DNA of 64,000 bases from Lucinisca nassula (GCA_963580285.1 OY757015.1:148426082-148490081), one strand, 5' to 3'. Shown: positions 27,801 through 33,479, numbered from the stretch's first letter. A program made the numbers and translations. Notes: generated by a model from the sequence alone, not told the origin.

Positions 27801-30800
27801 ACAATGAAGACCCCCATCAGAGCCGGGAGTCTAATTTGGGTCTACAATGTTTTCCAGAGTCTCCATTACAGACCACAGTTCCTTCTTTCAGATCTCCAAA
27901 ATGATTTGTTTAACTTTATACATCACGAAAACAAGCCTATATAATTCTGACCCCCTTGAACCCCTCTTTTAAATAGTAAAACTAGGGTTAATAGGGGTGT
28001 ACCTTAATTTTCTTATTTCTGCTCTGAAATATAGATTGTGGGTACTCATTAGAACCAAAAGGCGGTTCTAACAAGCACCTACTATCTATATTTTGGTTGT
28101 AACGAGTACCCACAATCTATATTTTAGAGCAGAAATAAGAAAAAAAAATCACAATATTTCATCTTAAAAAATTCAATTTTTCGGCGGTAAAGTTTATAAT
28201 ATATTTGAAGGGGTTAGTGCAAGAAGGTACCTAAGTCACATTTTCATTATTTTGAGAAAAACCCGAAAAACAAAGTATTTTGCGAAAATTTCATATTTTG
28301 TGTTTCTTATTTTACATAAATAGTTCTGTTGATATATTCTATGATATGAAATGGTGTAAAGATCGCATAAATAGTCCGAAGTATATTGCAGATATTCATT
28401 AATTTCAATAATGTGTTTATGCAAGAAGGGGCCTAAATCCATTGTTTAAAGGACATAGTTTTCTCTATTTAGAGCAGAAACCTATTACATTTTATTGAAT
28501 ATGTATATTGTATCTTTTGTAGACTCTTTATAAGTTTCTTAAAACAAAGAGCTGAAACAAATGAACAACACATACACCGATAACTCGAAGTTGTTTGTGG
28601 TAAAAATGGACTTAGGCCCCTTCTTGCACCAAAGATACGACCTTGGACTTAGGACCCTTCCAAAGATTCAATGTAACTGTCATTTTTATTGCCAATAATG
28701 AAATAAAGCATATCAAACTATATATCATATTGTAGGTCTTGGTATGATATATCTGAAAATAACAATATCTCAGATTTTTCCAAAAATGGACTTAGGTACC
28801 TTCTTGCACTAGCCCCTTCAATTTTGTATAGGCGTGTTTTCGTAATTCACGTGCACAAAAACCAAATAGCTTGCTGCAGTAATATTTTCTCTGGACTGGT
28901 ACAATATATAAGCCTAAACAAGACTGGTAAAAAAAAATATTGCACTGCTCCAAATCGGCCTGGCGTTGCAATGTCATTATTACACGACCGTGTTACATTG
29001 GGCATTCTTTCATATGTCGAAAATGTTTTCTTTTCTGATAATTTTTGTGCATAGTCAAACATAGGCAAATGGTGCTCATTAGAACCATCCCTTTAGGCAG
29101 ATCTAACGAGTACCCAAAACCTATATCTTGGAGACAAAATAAGAAAATAATGTTTGTCCCTGTAAACTCATTTCTGTCTGTTTAGAAGAGTGTTCATTAC
29201 ATGTAAAATCAATTTACCCCAAGCCCCCTCTCCCACCAGTGACTGAACGTTCCTAGGCGGTTCTTCTGTCGTCTTTGAATGTGTGTATGGCTTATATCTT
29301 TTTGCTTTGGGTAGCCAATTGGCGGTTTGTTGGAAAGTAAATGACCTTTTGACTTTCCGCTATTGTTGTTTCCATTAGGGTATAGTTATTTCTTGTTTCT
29401 GTTTCTTTTCCTTCGGTGTCTCTGACGGGATGTGTGGGTTAATGTATCGATTCCTGATCATTGCCTGTACTTCGTTCTGTTTACTTGATGTCTACGGACC
29501 TTGCAACTTCCCAATAAAGACCAGAAATTCAACTTCGGTGAAGTTGATGTCGCACCTGCTCCCCACCTGCCCCACACAAAAAAATAAAAGTTTATTTAAG
29601 GCAGAAGAAATGAATATAGGGCTTTGAGAAGAATCCATAGCCTATATATGTGAGGTAAAAAACTGACTAAGTTCACAATGTGGAAAAAGTGATAAAAATT
29701 GATCCCAAGATAAAGTCAAAACCACATGCGCATCCTCATACCATAGGTAAAAACACACACAAAGTTTTAAAATGATCAATATAAAACTGTAAGAGAAGTT
29801 GCGATGACAAGAGGTACCTATTGTATATCAACTAAAGCTTAAAATTGGCTAAGTTCACAATGTGCAAAAGTGAAAAAAAAATATTCTGAGAATTATGTCG
29901 AAATCACATGCACAACCTCATACCATGGCGAAAGCACACGCAAAGTTTCAAAATGATCGGTATAAAACTGCAAGAGGAGTTGCGATGACAAGAGGTACCT
30001 ATCATATATCAATTGAAGGTTAAAAATGACTAAGTTCACAATGTGGAAAAAGTGAAAAAAAATGATCCGACGATAAAGTCCAAACCACATGCGCATCCTC
30101 ATACCATATCGAAAGCACACACAAAGTTTCAAAATGATCGGTATAAAACTGCAAGAGGAGTTGCGATGACAAGAGGTACCTATCATATATCAATCGAAGG
30201 TTAAAAATAACTTAAGTTCACAATGTGGAAAAAGTGACAAAAATTTATCCGAAGATAAAGTCCAAACCACATGCGCATCCTCATAGCATGGTAAAATCAC
30301 ACACAAAGTTTCAAAATAATCGGTATGAAACTGTAGGAGGAGTTGCGATGACAAGAGGTACCTATCGTATATCAAATGAAGCTTAAAAATGGCTAAGTTC
30401 ATAATGTGCAAAAAGCGGAAAAAAATATTCTGAAAATTATGTCGAAACCACATGCACATCCTCATACCATGGTGAAAGCACATGCAAAGTTTCAAAATGA
30501 TCGGTATAAAACTGCAAGAGGAGTTGCGATGACAAGAGGTACGTATCGCATACCTAAAAATGACTAAGTTCACAATATGGAAAAAGTGACAAAAATTGAT
30601 TCGAAGATTAAGTCCAAACCACATGCGCATCCTCATACCATGGCGAAAGCACATGCAAAGTTTCCAAATGATCGGTCTAAAAGTGTAGGAGGAGTTGCGA
30701 TGACAAGACATCCAGTGTAAAATGTTGACGGACGGACGGACGGACGGACGGACGGACGGACGAACGGACGGACGGACGAACGGACGAACGGACGGACGGA

Positions 30801-33377
30801 CGGACGGACGGAAACTTGCACGCCTATGTCTTCCTGCTAAAGCAGGTGCGACAATAAAAGGGTCACTGACACAATCCGATAGGAGCTTTAAGATACAAAG
30901 CTTGGGGTATACGAGCATTGTTATTTTGCAGGTCGAGATAAGTTGCCAAGCAACAGGCAACCCCATCCCGAATTTGGAACTACGGCTTTATTACGACGAT
31001 GGTCCCGATCTTGCAAGTAATGCTAGGTACAAGGTGAGTTTTATTTATTTCTCGCAAAGCGGGCATGTCGATTACCATTATGTTAACACACCCGCTCACA
31101 GTTATCTCCAAAATAGTTACATGTACTTTTCTGGTGCAAATTTGTGATCTTTTTCTTTTTCTATATTTCGAATATAGATTGTGGGTGCTCTTTATAACTG
31201 CCTCATTGAGGCGGTTCTGATGAGAACCCATAGCCTATATCTTGAAACACAAATACGAAAAATGGTGTATACTCCTGTAAACGCCAGTTTTCTTTACATC
31301 TAGTGGGGTTTGGAGGGGTGGTCATTGCACGGACTTGCTACCATGACGACAATAACAAACCCATGTATTATCAAAGCACTGATGGGTCGACTGTCTTTGT
31401 GTGAAAGCTGATCTAGAACGGGGACTTAGACTGTTCGTTTAACCATTGAATGCTTGTATTGAATGCAAACAGTGCCCTGGTCAGATTACCCATCGTTACC
31501 TGGATTTGAATGAAAAAGCTAACACTTGCGAAACATGGACCAAAACCTGGAGCTAAAAAGTGTGGAGTGTACAAGATGTTTTTGAGTCAGACAACAGTAT
31601 CGGCCAGTTATGCCTTATTAGTGACCCTTAAGGGGAATGTGAACACCTTCAGGGGAGGCAACCTCTGCAAAAGTATTTTTCTCCCATTTCGATATGGATC
31701 AATTTTTAAAGGAAATAATTTGCTCCTGAGTAGCAAATTCTTTCCTTTAAGAGTAGTCCCCTTTTTAGAGCGACGGGGCTTATAAAAAAGCGAACAGGAA
31801 GTTCCAAAAGATATCTCCCTTTGAAAAATGGCAAAACAAATATGTCAGATGTTCCCAATCCCCTAAATAGTTACAAAATTCAACACTTGAAAATATTATC
31901 CATAAGGACTACATGGAGACTTTTTACGGCCGCCATGCATTCCATTAGCACCAGCTGTTGTCAAGTTAAATATTCTACATGAGTGCTCATGTATTATTGA
32001 ATGTATTAAACAAAATGAGGAAAAGTGATAAAATGCGAGGTTTTACCGAGCATTTTATCCATTTTCCTCAACGAGTTTAATACATTTAACAATACATTAG
32101 CACCATTGTCAATTGGGCCTCAAACCATGAATAAAATGATACAATACACCACCTGTATATCAATAAAACTCAAAATTTATGAAAACATCGAAAAATATCA
32201 CTTTTCTACTGACAGCTCCCGTTTAACTATGTATAAATATAAACATGGCCTTTAACTCTTTATTGGGTCATCTCGATCCGACGCATTTTTCCTCACTCAG
32301 ATTAATTATTTTCCTTCAGTAGCGTTGTCTTAAAATCACACAACGGAATAGATTTCAGATAATATCTTATTAAGAAATGAATTTTATTTTGCTGCTATTC
32401 ATGAAGGTATGAACGCGGGGGGTCGCGTGAAAAGTAAATGAACGGCGAAGGGGTTCATGTAAACTTTGCTAGCGACCCACTGTCGTTCATTCTTTCACGA
32501 AAAGCTGAAATATCAAGTTTATGGGTTTTTTACCTTCATTGCCCCCATCACTGGACGAAAAAGTGCTATAGGCGAACTTTTAAAGCTGAAAAACCTTTAC
32601 ACGCTGTTTTTCTACAAAGAACGGAACAGCGTTGACGTCACTAATGCCCGTAGAGAACAATGGTTTAGACTGACGTCACTTGACGTCACTCGATGCGTTC
32701 ATGGAAGTATGAACTATATTGGTTCTATAGGTTTACATTAGGCCTTACACTGTAAATGCATATATTACGTCTTTAGGAGTGCTCCATTACGATAACACAC
32801 CCGTGCGACAGTGTGCATTTTTCACATCTCCAAAATGGCTACTTTTTTAAGAAAATCCGTTATATTTTTCTTATTTATTCTGAAAACATAGGTTGTTGGT
32901 ACTTGTTAGAACCGCCTCATTGAGGCGGTTCTAATGAGTACCCACAACCTATGTCTTGGGTAAGAAAAATAACTTATACCCCAATAAACCCCAGGTTTCT
33001 GTATATAAAGTGGGGTTTAGTGGGGTGCTCATTTCACGGACTTGATCACGTGATGATTAAACATAAACCAGCTTAACTTGTGATGACTTACATTTCAGGC
33101 AACCAGGACAGACCTTGACAGTAAGACAACTCGTCTCGTCGTGACGATCTCTCCCGTAGACAGGGACATATATCTTGTCTACTGCTGGGCATCGGATTCC
33201 GTCAGATATCCTCACAGCATGCTCGAAGGCATTTCTTCTAAAATTCATGTCTTTTCTGAGCCTAAGACGGGAAAGAATTTTGAACTCTATCACAAACTCG
33301 TGTGGGAGCATGGCAGATTCGAAACCAATGTGCAATCATCAAAGCCCCAGTTCAGCTGGAGTTTTACAGAATTCTGA
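1355..33377 (+). CDS. Multi-exon immunoglobulin-domain protein, 3' five exons (5' end outside window)
   Basis: Five exons, 1355-1526, 6005-6800, 26172-26289, 30932-31033 and 33099-33377, join in consistent phase (0/1, 1/2, 2/0, 0/0, 0/stop), each bounded by AG acceptors and GT donors, giving 488 residues plus stop. Two C-terminal Ig domains are clear: Cys268 (in ISCTGNG) pairs by position with Cys322 (KYYCRAW), and Cys367 (EISCQATGNP) with Cys425 (LVYCWAS). The first 250 residues look like two further beta-rich Ig-like modules without cysteine pairs. Many N-glycosylation sequons (NVT, NIS, NSS, NDS) suggest an extracellular protein. No transmembrane segment or GPI signal is visible after the last Ig domain, so this isoform may be secreted. 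No start codon or signal peptide is in the window. Orthology and function are not recognised; recognition or adhesion is only a guess from the fold. Confidence 0.85.
1615..1915. repeat. Degenerate tandem repeat
   Basis: Three to four diverged units of roughly 85-100 bp built on TTAGCCTTAAGGCTA, GGAATAAATTGTCTTTAGC and AAAGACAATTACTTTCC. It lies in the intron after exon A. Confidence 0.6.
1945..2500 (+). mobile_element. Naiad 3'-region copy (solo)
   Basis: Begins with the ATGTTGGATGGTGCCTGATG segment that follows Naiad RT stop codons, includes AATTCGCGACGGAAATAAGG, and ends TTCACTTCTATTTTA. No RT is attached. Confidence 0.72.
2500..2960. repeat. Two diverged units of the 160-bp 'CTTCCATATCTC' repeat
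   Basis: Contains CCATATCTCTTTTACCCCT, GTGAGGTGATGTGCAGAACC and ACTCAAGG, and ends TCCCTCAGACTGCCTTCTTG. The same unit is tandemly repeated at 55625-58400. Confidence 0.6.
2961..3479. other. No gene seen
   Basis: Intronic sequence with a short degenerate Naiad 3' scrap near 2975-3060. The rest has no recognisable similarity and only short chance ORFs. Confidence 0.4.
3480..3970 (-). mobile_element. Naiad 3'-region copy, minus strand
   Basis: Reverse complement of the Naiad 3' region, from AGAAGTGAAGACAATGATCA to the CAACAGTTAGACTCCGA end. It abuts a plus-strand Naiad RT remnant at about 3975, an inverted junction of the kind Penelope-like elements leave. Confidence 0.72.
3975..4780 (+). pseudogene. 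Degenerate Naiad reverse-transcriptase remnant
   Basis: Broken frames match the RT C-terminal half of Naiad copy 1: YLDALL-like start, QIYPSETQLNKANNSD (copy 1: QIYPLELQLNKANSSD), NFDFNIVNFQFLD, a tyrosine/serine-rich SSYGV, then GYRYHKLRKVFSMFFRR and a C-terminal ...DPITVKHYAFLFDCMP. It has many stops and frameshifts, and divergence is much greater than among copies 1-3, so it is an older or different subfamily. Confidence 0.72.
4850..5215 (+). mobile_element. Naiad 3'-region copy
   Basis: Starts inside the region at CATGCGGACTGAACAAATTA and runs to TTTTACTTCTACTTTTC. It probably belongs to the RT remnant just upstream. It contains the palindrome ATGGCCATATGGCCAT. Confidence 0.7.
5216..5530 (+). 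mobile_element. Diverged Naiad 3'-region copy in tandem
   Basis: Directly follows the previous copy head to tail: CAACTGTTGGTTTTCTTTTG, a CGTGG/AAGTGAGGGTGAGG equivalent of the usual motif, then TGACCGTTCCAAGTCGG. It is more diverged than its neighbour. Confidence 0.55.
5531..6004. other. Intron end, no other gene seen
   Basis: T-rich sequence with repeated GTTGGTGATTCTGATT phrases (about 5505-5660), suggesting a short degenerate tandem repeat, followed by the polypyrimidine tract and acceptor of exon B. Confidence 0.4.
6005..6800 (+). CDS. Ig-protein exon B (large exon)
   Basis: The acceptor TTTCTTCCAG ends at 6004 and the donor GTACGT begins at 6801. The 796-nt exon enters in phase 1, leaves in phase 2, and is open throughout. 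It encodes the end of Ig-like module 1, all of cysteine-free module 2 (LNISFNMKGN to LSLHLSLESN), and most of Ig domain 3 from the ISC cysteine to the KYYC cysteine. An in-frame ATG at 5950 lies inside the upstream intron and is not the start. Confidence 0.88.
6921..7250 (+). mobile_element. tRNA-derived SINE (family 1)
   Basis: The head is tRNA-like: box A TAGCTCAGTTGGTAGAG (about 6930) and box B GGGTTCGATCCC (about 6974), but it continues without a terminator into a 230-bp body ending GACGTTAAACCCGAATTC and a short (CA)n. A second copy is at 24468-24876. It lies 120 bp inside the intron after exon B. Confidence 0.82.
7251..8460. repeat. Diverged 'GACCTTGACCTTGGAGGT' repeats and (ACGA)n tract
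   Basis: At 7640-7990 about two units of roughly 180 bp carry GACCTTGACCTTGGAGGTA and CATCCATAAATAAGA phrases, ending in the tetranucleotide tract GAACGAACGAACGAACGGAC (about 7984). No gene is seen in 8061-8460. Confidence 0.5.
8462..8715 (-). mobile_element. Naiad 3'-region copy, minus strand
   Basis: AGAAGTGAAGACAATGATCA through GAAAGCCAAAAGGACAGTTA and the CACTCAAAGACAACCA segment. It is truncated. Confidence 0.65.
8716..9110. repeat. Dispersed low-copy repeat, unclassified
   Basis: CATGGGTTGGGGAAAGAATC, CCATGCCAATATATGG and GCATTGGGGACTCTGCCCC recur in altered form at 9480-9750 and partly at 11850-11990. No coding content was recognised. Confidence 0.4.
9110..9240 (-). mobile_element. 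Short Naiad 3'-region fragment, minus strand
   Basis: GAAGTGAAGGCAATGATCAG to TCATCAATAGCGGAAAGCC, inserted within the dispersed repeat above. Confidence 0.55.
9241..10850. other. No gene seen
   Basis: A second diverged copy of the 8716-9110 repeat lies at about 9480-9750. From 9780 to 10840 I see only AT-rich sequence without recognisable genes or repeats. Confidence 0.4.
10851..11780. repeat. Satellite-like tandem repeat (~120-145 bp units)
   Basis: After a run of G and a (GTCT)n tract at 10849-10895, six to seven diverged units carry ACTTTAACATTGGCCATAAC, GATAGGGCTTTCATATTTCA, GTCACAAGACCTTTCTAGTG and GACCTCGTGACCTTGACC. No coding content. Confidence 0.75.
12110..12830 (-). mobile_element. 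5'-truncated Naiad copy, minus strand
   Basis: Full 3' region followed (in sense) by a last stretch of RT coding sequence: the antisense at 12630-12800 matches the C-terminal TACMVVNPITVGNFASLFNC part, with stops. It is truncated after about 60 codons. It opens the first unit of a segmental tandem duplication. Confidence 0.7.
12918..13282. mobile_element. Hairpin MITE, family G copy 2
   Basis: Shares TTTTATCATATGACGTCGCG at the left and GTAAGATCCTCTAT at the right with 846-1187. The inner palindrome has near-perfect arms (AAACTCGTTGAGGAAAAGGG and its complement, 13165-13230). Its empty site is at about 14742-14757 in unit 2 of the duplication. Confidence 0.72.
13613..14024 (+). mobile_element. 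Hammerhead-bearing Penelope-like/retrozyme insertion
   Basis: A roughly 410-bp insertion with direct terminal repeats (GGAACTCTTTTTTGATTTT at about 13615 and 13998), non-coding, with a hammerhead motif at 13916-13961 near its 3' end. The corresponding position in unit 2 (about 15088) lacks it. Short direct repeats with a hammerhead and no protein fit non-autonomous retrozymes or a truncated Penelope-like pseudo-LTR. The host gene strand is the same. Confidence 0.65.
13916..13961 (+). ncRNA. Hammerhead ribozyme, type I, copy 1
   Basis: Read directly: stem I GGGTCA (13916-13921) pairs with TGACCC (13956-13961); core CTGATGA (13922-13928); stem II GGC/GCC with loop TTTATTA (13929-13941); GAAA (13942-13945); stem III ACT/AGT with loop ATGT; cleavage triplet GTA (13953-13955), so cleavage is predicted after A13955. 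Every invariant hammerhead residue is present. Stem III is very short, as in Penelope-like element and retrozyme hammerheads, which may act as dimers. Confidence 0.85.
14150..14665 (-). mobile_element. 5'-truncated Naiad copy, minus strand
   Basis: The duplicate of the copy at 12310-12830: CTGTGGTGGGGGTGAGCTTA through CCAGAGGCAGAGCATCAGGC, then antisense RT C-terminal coding sequence to about 14650. Confidence 0.68.
14159..15235. repeat. Segmental tandem duplication, unit 2
   Basis: About 1077 bp, same order as unit 1 without its two insertions. It contains a minus-strand truncated Naiad end (14150-14665) and the single-copy-like block with TCTAAGGGGTCTTGCGGCAC, CGCTTGTCGCCTACTTCCGT and CTCCATAGCACCTGATCAAA. 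A rearranged third partial unit follows at 15236-15560. Confidence 0.72.
15236..15560 (-). mobile_element. Rearranged third duplication unit with Naiad 3' fragment
   Basis: The Naiad 3' region (minus) from 15222 to about 15424, then a jump to CGATCGAGGCACGAACACG and to AAGCAATAATTGTAAATGCA. These blocks are separated in units 1 and 2, so this unit has internal deletions. Confidence 0.6.
15545..15800. mobile_element. Palindromic MITE family A (half lost)
   Basis: Carries AGGCGGTTCTAACGAGTACC, GGAGCAGAAATGAGG and the AAAGTGGGGTTTAGAGGGGT arm; the complementary left core arm is mostly missing. Confidence 0.62.
15926..17348 (-). mobile_element. Tc1-type DNA transposon with terminal inverted repeats
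   Basis: Inverted repeats of at least 24 bp with one mismatch bound it: CAGATTCAATGAAAACGCAC starts at 15927 on the left and its complement ends at 17347 on the right. Between them is a broken minus-strand transposase. It is about 1.42 kb, the usual size for Tc1/mariner elements. Confidence 0.82.
16160..17045 (-). pseudogene. Tc1-like transposase, frameshifted
   Basis: Minus-strand pieces in three frames: an N-terminal HTH region (MVEAGLSYRKYADRMHTTIA, RLVERHSATGSVDNRQRPER), then LFTDESRFCVEMFDRRRKVW with the first catalytic D of the DDE triad, GGGSVMVWGGIS, and FQQDNARAHSARL with the second catalytic D. The third acidic residue lies in a region broken by a frameshift near 16330. It would cut and rejoin TIR-bounded DNA; here it is inactive. 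Confidence 0.82.
17510..18085 (+). mobile_element. Naiad 3'-region copy (solo)
   Basis: From AGAGATCTAATTCAATATAC, the sequence just after Naiad RT stops, through AATCGCGACGGAAGTAAGGG to CACCTCTATCTCACAC. Confidence 0.75.
18086..19719. other. No gene or repeat recognised
   Basis: The longest unassigned stretch in the 19.4-kb intron. AT-rich, with no ORF worth reporting and no visible repetition. It may be original intron sequence. Confidence 0.45.
19720..20220. repeat. Tandem repeat, three units of ~140-180 bp
   Basis: Each unit carries TTACCTCACCTATTGGTATG, CAGTAATGACAGAGATAT and GTTTTTGCACGACGACGACG. Units begin at about 19729, 19910 and 20082. Confidence 0.75.
20335..20515. mobile_element. 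TIR MITE family H, copy 1
   Basis: Inverted ends with CGCCCAGCGAAGACTCAAAT and, opposite, TGATCTGAGTCTTTGTTGGG; TGCGCATCT and its complement lie just inside. The interior has CTTCTCTTGCTGCATGAAGG. Confidence 0.7.
20540..20762. mobile_element. TIR MITE family H, copy 2
   Basis: Longer ends than copy 1: GAGCCAGCGCACGACAAAAC at the left and its complement at 20740-20760. Same interior. It sits 25 bp after copy 1 in direct orientation. Confidence 0.72.
21015..21300. mobile_element. Palindromic MITE family A
   Basis: The central hairpin GTTAGAACCGCC/GGCGGTTCTAAC is at 21141-21172, with outer arms CATAGATTGT and its complement, ending near TATAAACGTGGGGTTTGAAG. Confidence 0.75.
21301..22050. repeat. 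Low-complexity and (ACGG)n sequence
   Basis: Contains GGGACGGACGGACGGACGGG at about 21389, T/G-rich degenerate GTTGTCCAAAATTTTGTTGG repeats (21590-21840), and CAGACAGACAAACAGAC-type tracts (21918-21950). No gene. Confidence 0.55.
22060..22565. repeat. 22-bp TCGAAATTTCGAG minisatellite split by a SINE
   Basis: Degenerate short units built on the palindrome TCGAAATTTCGA with spacers such as GATACTAAG and TTATTAAG, at 22060-22325 and again at 22475-22565. A minus-strand SINE at 22337-22475 separates the two blocks. Confidence 0.72.
22337..22475 (-). mobile_element. tRNA-derived SINE (family 2), minus strand
   Basis: Reverse complement carries a box-B-like GGATCGATCCCGGGCTTCCC, GACTTTCGGAAGAGTCTTGA and TGATACGTAAAACTCAAAC. 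A plus-strand copy is at 25663-25825. Confidence 0.65.
22600..22850. repeat. Tandem and inverted fragments of Naiad 3' end
   Basis: Three ~50-bp direct units (TAAACCCTAATGGAAACATC followed by ACTAGTGATGTTGAAC) end in an inverted one (GATGTTTCCATTAGGG), then the Naiad terminal sequence to about 22850. Confidence 0.6.
23268..23300. repeat. (TA)n microsatellite
   Basis: A palindromic (TA)n run flanked by AAAGC and GCTTTGGC. Confidence 0.85.
23515..23770. mobile_element. Palindromic MITE family A
   Basis: Starts ATCACGAAAACACGCCTATA, with GCTCTAAAATATAGATTGT and its complement around GAGGCGGTTC; one core arm is deleted. Confidence 0.65.
24085..24375. mobile_element. Palindromic MITE family A
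   Basis: Intact hairpin CGTTAGAACCGCCTCA/TGAGGCGGTTCTAACG at 24213-24245, with arms ACATAGGTTG and complement. It ends ACGGACTTGTTCACGTGAT. Confidence 0.78.
24468..24876 (+). mobile_element. tRNA-derived SINE (family 1) with (CA)n tail
   Basis: Box A TAGCTCAGTTGGTAGAG and box B GGGTTCGATCCC, with the same body as 6921-7250, ending GACGTTAAACCCGAATTC. It runs into about 45 CA repeats at 24785-24876, probably grown from the SINE tail. Confidence 0.82.
25000..25290 (-). mobile_element. Naiad 3'-region fragment, minus strand
   Basis: GTGAAGGCAAAGATCAGGAA through CCGCGACAGAAGAACCGCCT to GCTTAAATCGATTTTA. Confidence 0.68.
25663..25825 (+). mobile_element. tRNA-derived SINE (family 2)
   Basis: CCTCCGTGGTGAAGTGGTTA (box A region) and GGTCGCAAGATCGATCCC (box B region), then GACTTTCGGATGAGTCTTGA and GTGAGACGTAAAACTCAA. 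Reverse copy at 22337-22475. Confidence 0.68.
26172..26289 (+). CDS. Ig-protein exon C
   Basis: The acceptor TTTTTAATACAG ends at 26171; the donor GTGAGA begins at 26290. Spliced to exon B it completes YYCRAWHKDNPEYSV, the F-G turn and G strand of Ig domain 3, followed by ILYTPPVIDSF leading into the next domain. It is too short and in the wrong starting phase to stand out as an ORF; phase agreement with exon B across 19.4 kb supports it. Confidence 0.82.
26345..26590. mobile_element. Degenerate palindromic MITE family A
   Basis: GTAATGAACACCCCGTGTAC, CGGAAATGTAGATTG and its weak complement, then AGGAGCGGAAATAAGGAAAA. It sits 55 bp inside the intron after exon C. Confidence 0.5.
26914..27118. 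mobile_element. TTAA-flanked MITE, family B (piggyBac-like ends)
   Basis: Perfect 14-bp inverted repeats CCCTTATCTTGCTG and CAGCAAGATAAGGG, flanked on both sides by TTAA (26910-26913, 27119-27122). The internal palindrome has GTAGATCCTGATCAGGTGGC and its complement. TTAA target sites with C-rich ends are typical of piggyBac-type transposases; no coding capacity. Confidence 0.82.
27124..27195. repeat. Palindromic repeat J
   Basis: AAAAGTGATCTTAAAGACCACTTTTGAACAG-type hairpin (arms ACCTTTGGAACT and AGTTCCAAAGGT). A second copy is at 61035-61115. Confidence 0.6.
27285..27440. mobile_element. Degenerate palindromic MITE family A
   Basis: GGCATAGATTATGGAG, CTCATAGAGGCGGTGCTAAC and ATAAAGATGGGTATTCATTA remain. 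Confidence 0.5.
27441..27914. other. No gene seen
   Basis: Intronic AT-rich sequence without recognised features. Confidence 0.4.
27915..28855. mobile_element. Palindromic MITE family A, interrupted
   Basis: Left part 27922-28206 with TATAGATTGTGGGTACTCAT and AAAAGGCGGTTCTAAC; right part 28820-28855 with TTTGTATAGGCGTGTTTTCG. A 613-bp family D element splits it. Confidence 0.7.
28207..28819. mobile_element. TIR MITE family D, copy 1
   Basis: Ends GAAGGGGTTAGTGCAAGAAG and its complement. A variant of the end motif (GCAAGAAGGGGCCTAAATCC) recurs inverted inside at about 28418 and 28605, so the element has nested inverted repeats. Copy 2 is at 57052-57695. Confidence 0.8.
28960..29205. mobile_element. 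Palindromic MITE family A
   Basis: ACATAGGCAAATGGTGCTCA, AGAACCATCCCTTTAGGCAG, then TAACGAGTACCCAAAACCTA. The core arms are diverged. Confidence 0.58.
29215..29480 (+). mobile_element. Naiad 3'-region fragment
   Basis: CCAGTGACTGAACGTTCCTA, GCGGTTCTTCTGTCG and ATCGATTCCTGATCATTGCC. Confidence 0.62.
29640..30716. repeat. Tandem array, six units of ~180 bp
   Basis: Units carry CTAAGTTCACAATGTGGAAA, CCACATGCGCATCCTCATAC, CAAAGTTTCAAAATGATCGG and GGAGTTGCGATGACAAGAGG. The array ends in (GGAC)n. Long ORFs read through it are a by-product of repetition, not genes. Confidence 0.85.
30724..30812. repeat. (GGAC)n tetranucleotide tract
   Basis: About 22 units of GGAC with a few GAAC variants, joined to the array above. 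The same motif ends other dispersed repeats at 7981 and 21389. Confidence 0.9.
30932..31033 (+). CDS. Ig-protein exon D
   Basis: The acceptor TTATTTTGCAG ends at 30931 and the donor GTGAGT begins at 31034. The 102-nt, phase 0/0 exon encodes VEISCQATGNPIPNLELRLY, the B and C strands of Ig domain 4 with its first conserved cysteine. The acceptor lies about 120 bp downstream of a (GGAC)n tract and a 1-kb tandem array, so repeats crowd close to this splice site. Confidence 0.82.
31065..31345. mobile_element. Palindromic MITE family A
   Basis: ATATAGATTGTGGGTGCTC, CTGCCTCATTGAGGCGGTTC (31198-31217) and TAGTGGGGTTTGGAGGGGTG. It begins 30 bp after exon D. Confidence 0.72.
31632..31863. mobile_element. 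TTAA-type MITE family C, copy 1
   Basis: Left end TTAA|GGGGAATGTGAACACC, right end ATGTTCCCAATCCCC|TAAA. The interior palindrome has TTTGCTCCTGAGTAGCAAA. Other copies are at 43412 and 58547. Confidence 0.75.
31975..32105. mobile_element. Hairpin MITE family G, partial
   Basis: GAGTGCTCATGTATTATTGA and the facing arms GATAAAATGCGAGG/ACCGAGCATTTTATC. Outer parts are missing. Confidence 0.62.
32106..32780. other. No gene confirmed
   Basis: Intronic. Two overlapping ORFs of 65 and 91 codons (32438-32741) have no recognisable domain and no splice context, so I do not call them. Confidence 0.4.
32785..33050. mobile_element. Palindromic MITE family A
   Basis: Intact core AGAACCGCCTCATTGAGGCG (32909-32928) with arms ACATAGGTTG and complement; right end GCTCATTTCACGGACTTG. 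It lies 50 bp before exon E. A family A copy also neighbours the paralogous exon. Confidence 0.78.
33099..33377 (+). CDS. Ig-protein terminal exon E
   Basis: The acceptor ACATTTCAG ends at 33098; the exon reads in phase 0 to TGA at 33375-33377. It encodes RLVVTISPVDRDIYLVYCW, the E and F strands with the second cysteine of Ig domain 4, and a C-terminal tail ending QFSWSFTEF. There is no hydrophobic segment. A close paralog of this exon is on the opposite strand at 60271-60555, which supports it as real coding sequence under constraint. Confidence 0.88.
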   Translation, partial: ATRTDLDSKTTRLVVTISPVDRDIYLVYCWASDSVRYPHSMLEGISSKIHVFSEPKTGKNFELYHKLVWEHGRFETNVQSSKPQFSWSFTEF

Positions 33378-33479
33378 AAAACAAAGCATTGCGAACTTTC
33401 ATCTAAAAAAATGATTTTAAATTATTTAATTATGTAATTCATTTATGCAAGAGTGTTTTTTTGTTTTGTTTGTTTGTTT

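Noticed and set aside
29640..30716. CRISPR-like array
   Set aside because: Eukaryotic context; units are contiguous diverged tandem repeats without unique spacers.
30190..30966. 258-codon minus-strand ORF with RPSVRPSV repeats
   Set aside because: Translation of the (GGAC)n tract and the 180-bp tandem array; no biological protein pattern.
32438..32741. Overlapping 65- and 91-codon ORFs as exons
   Set aside because: No recognisable domain, no phase match with exons D or E, and D-E already join in phase 0.
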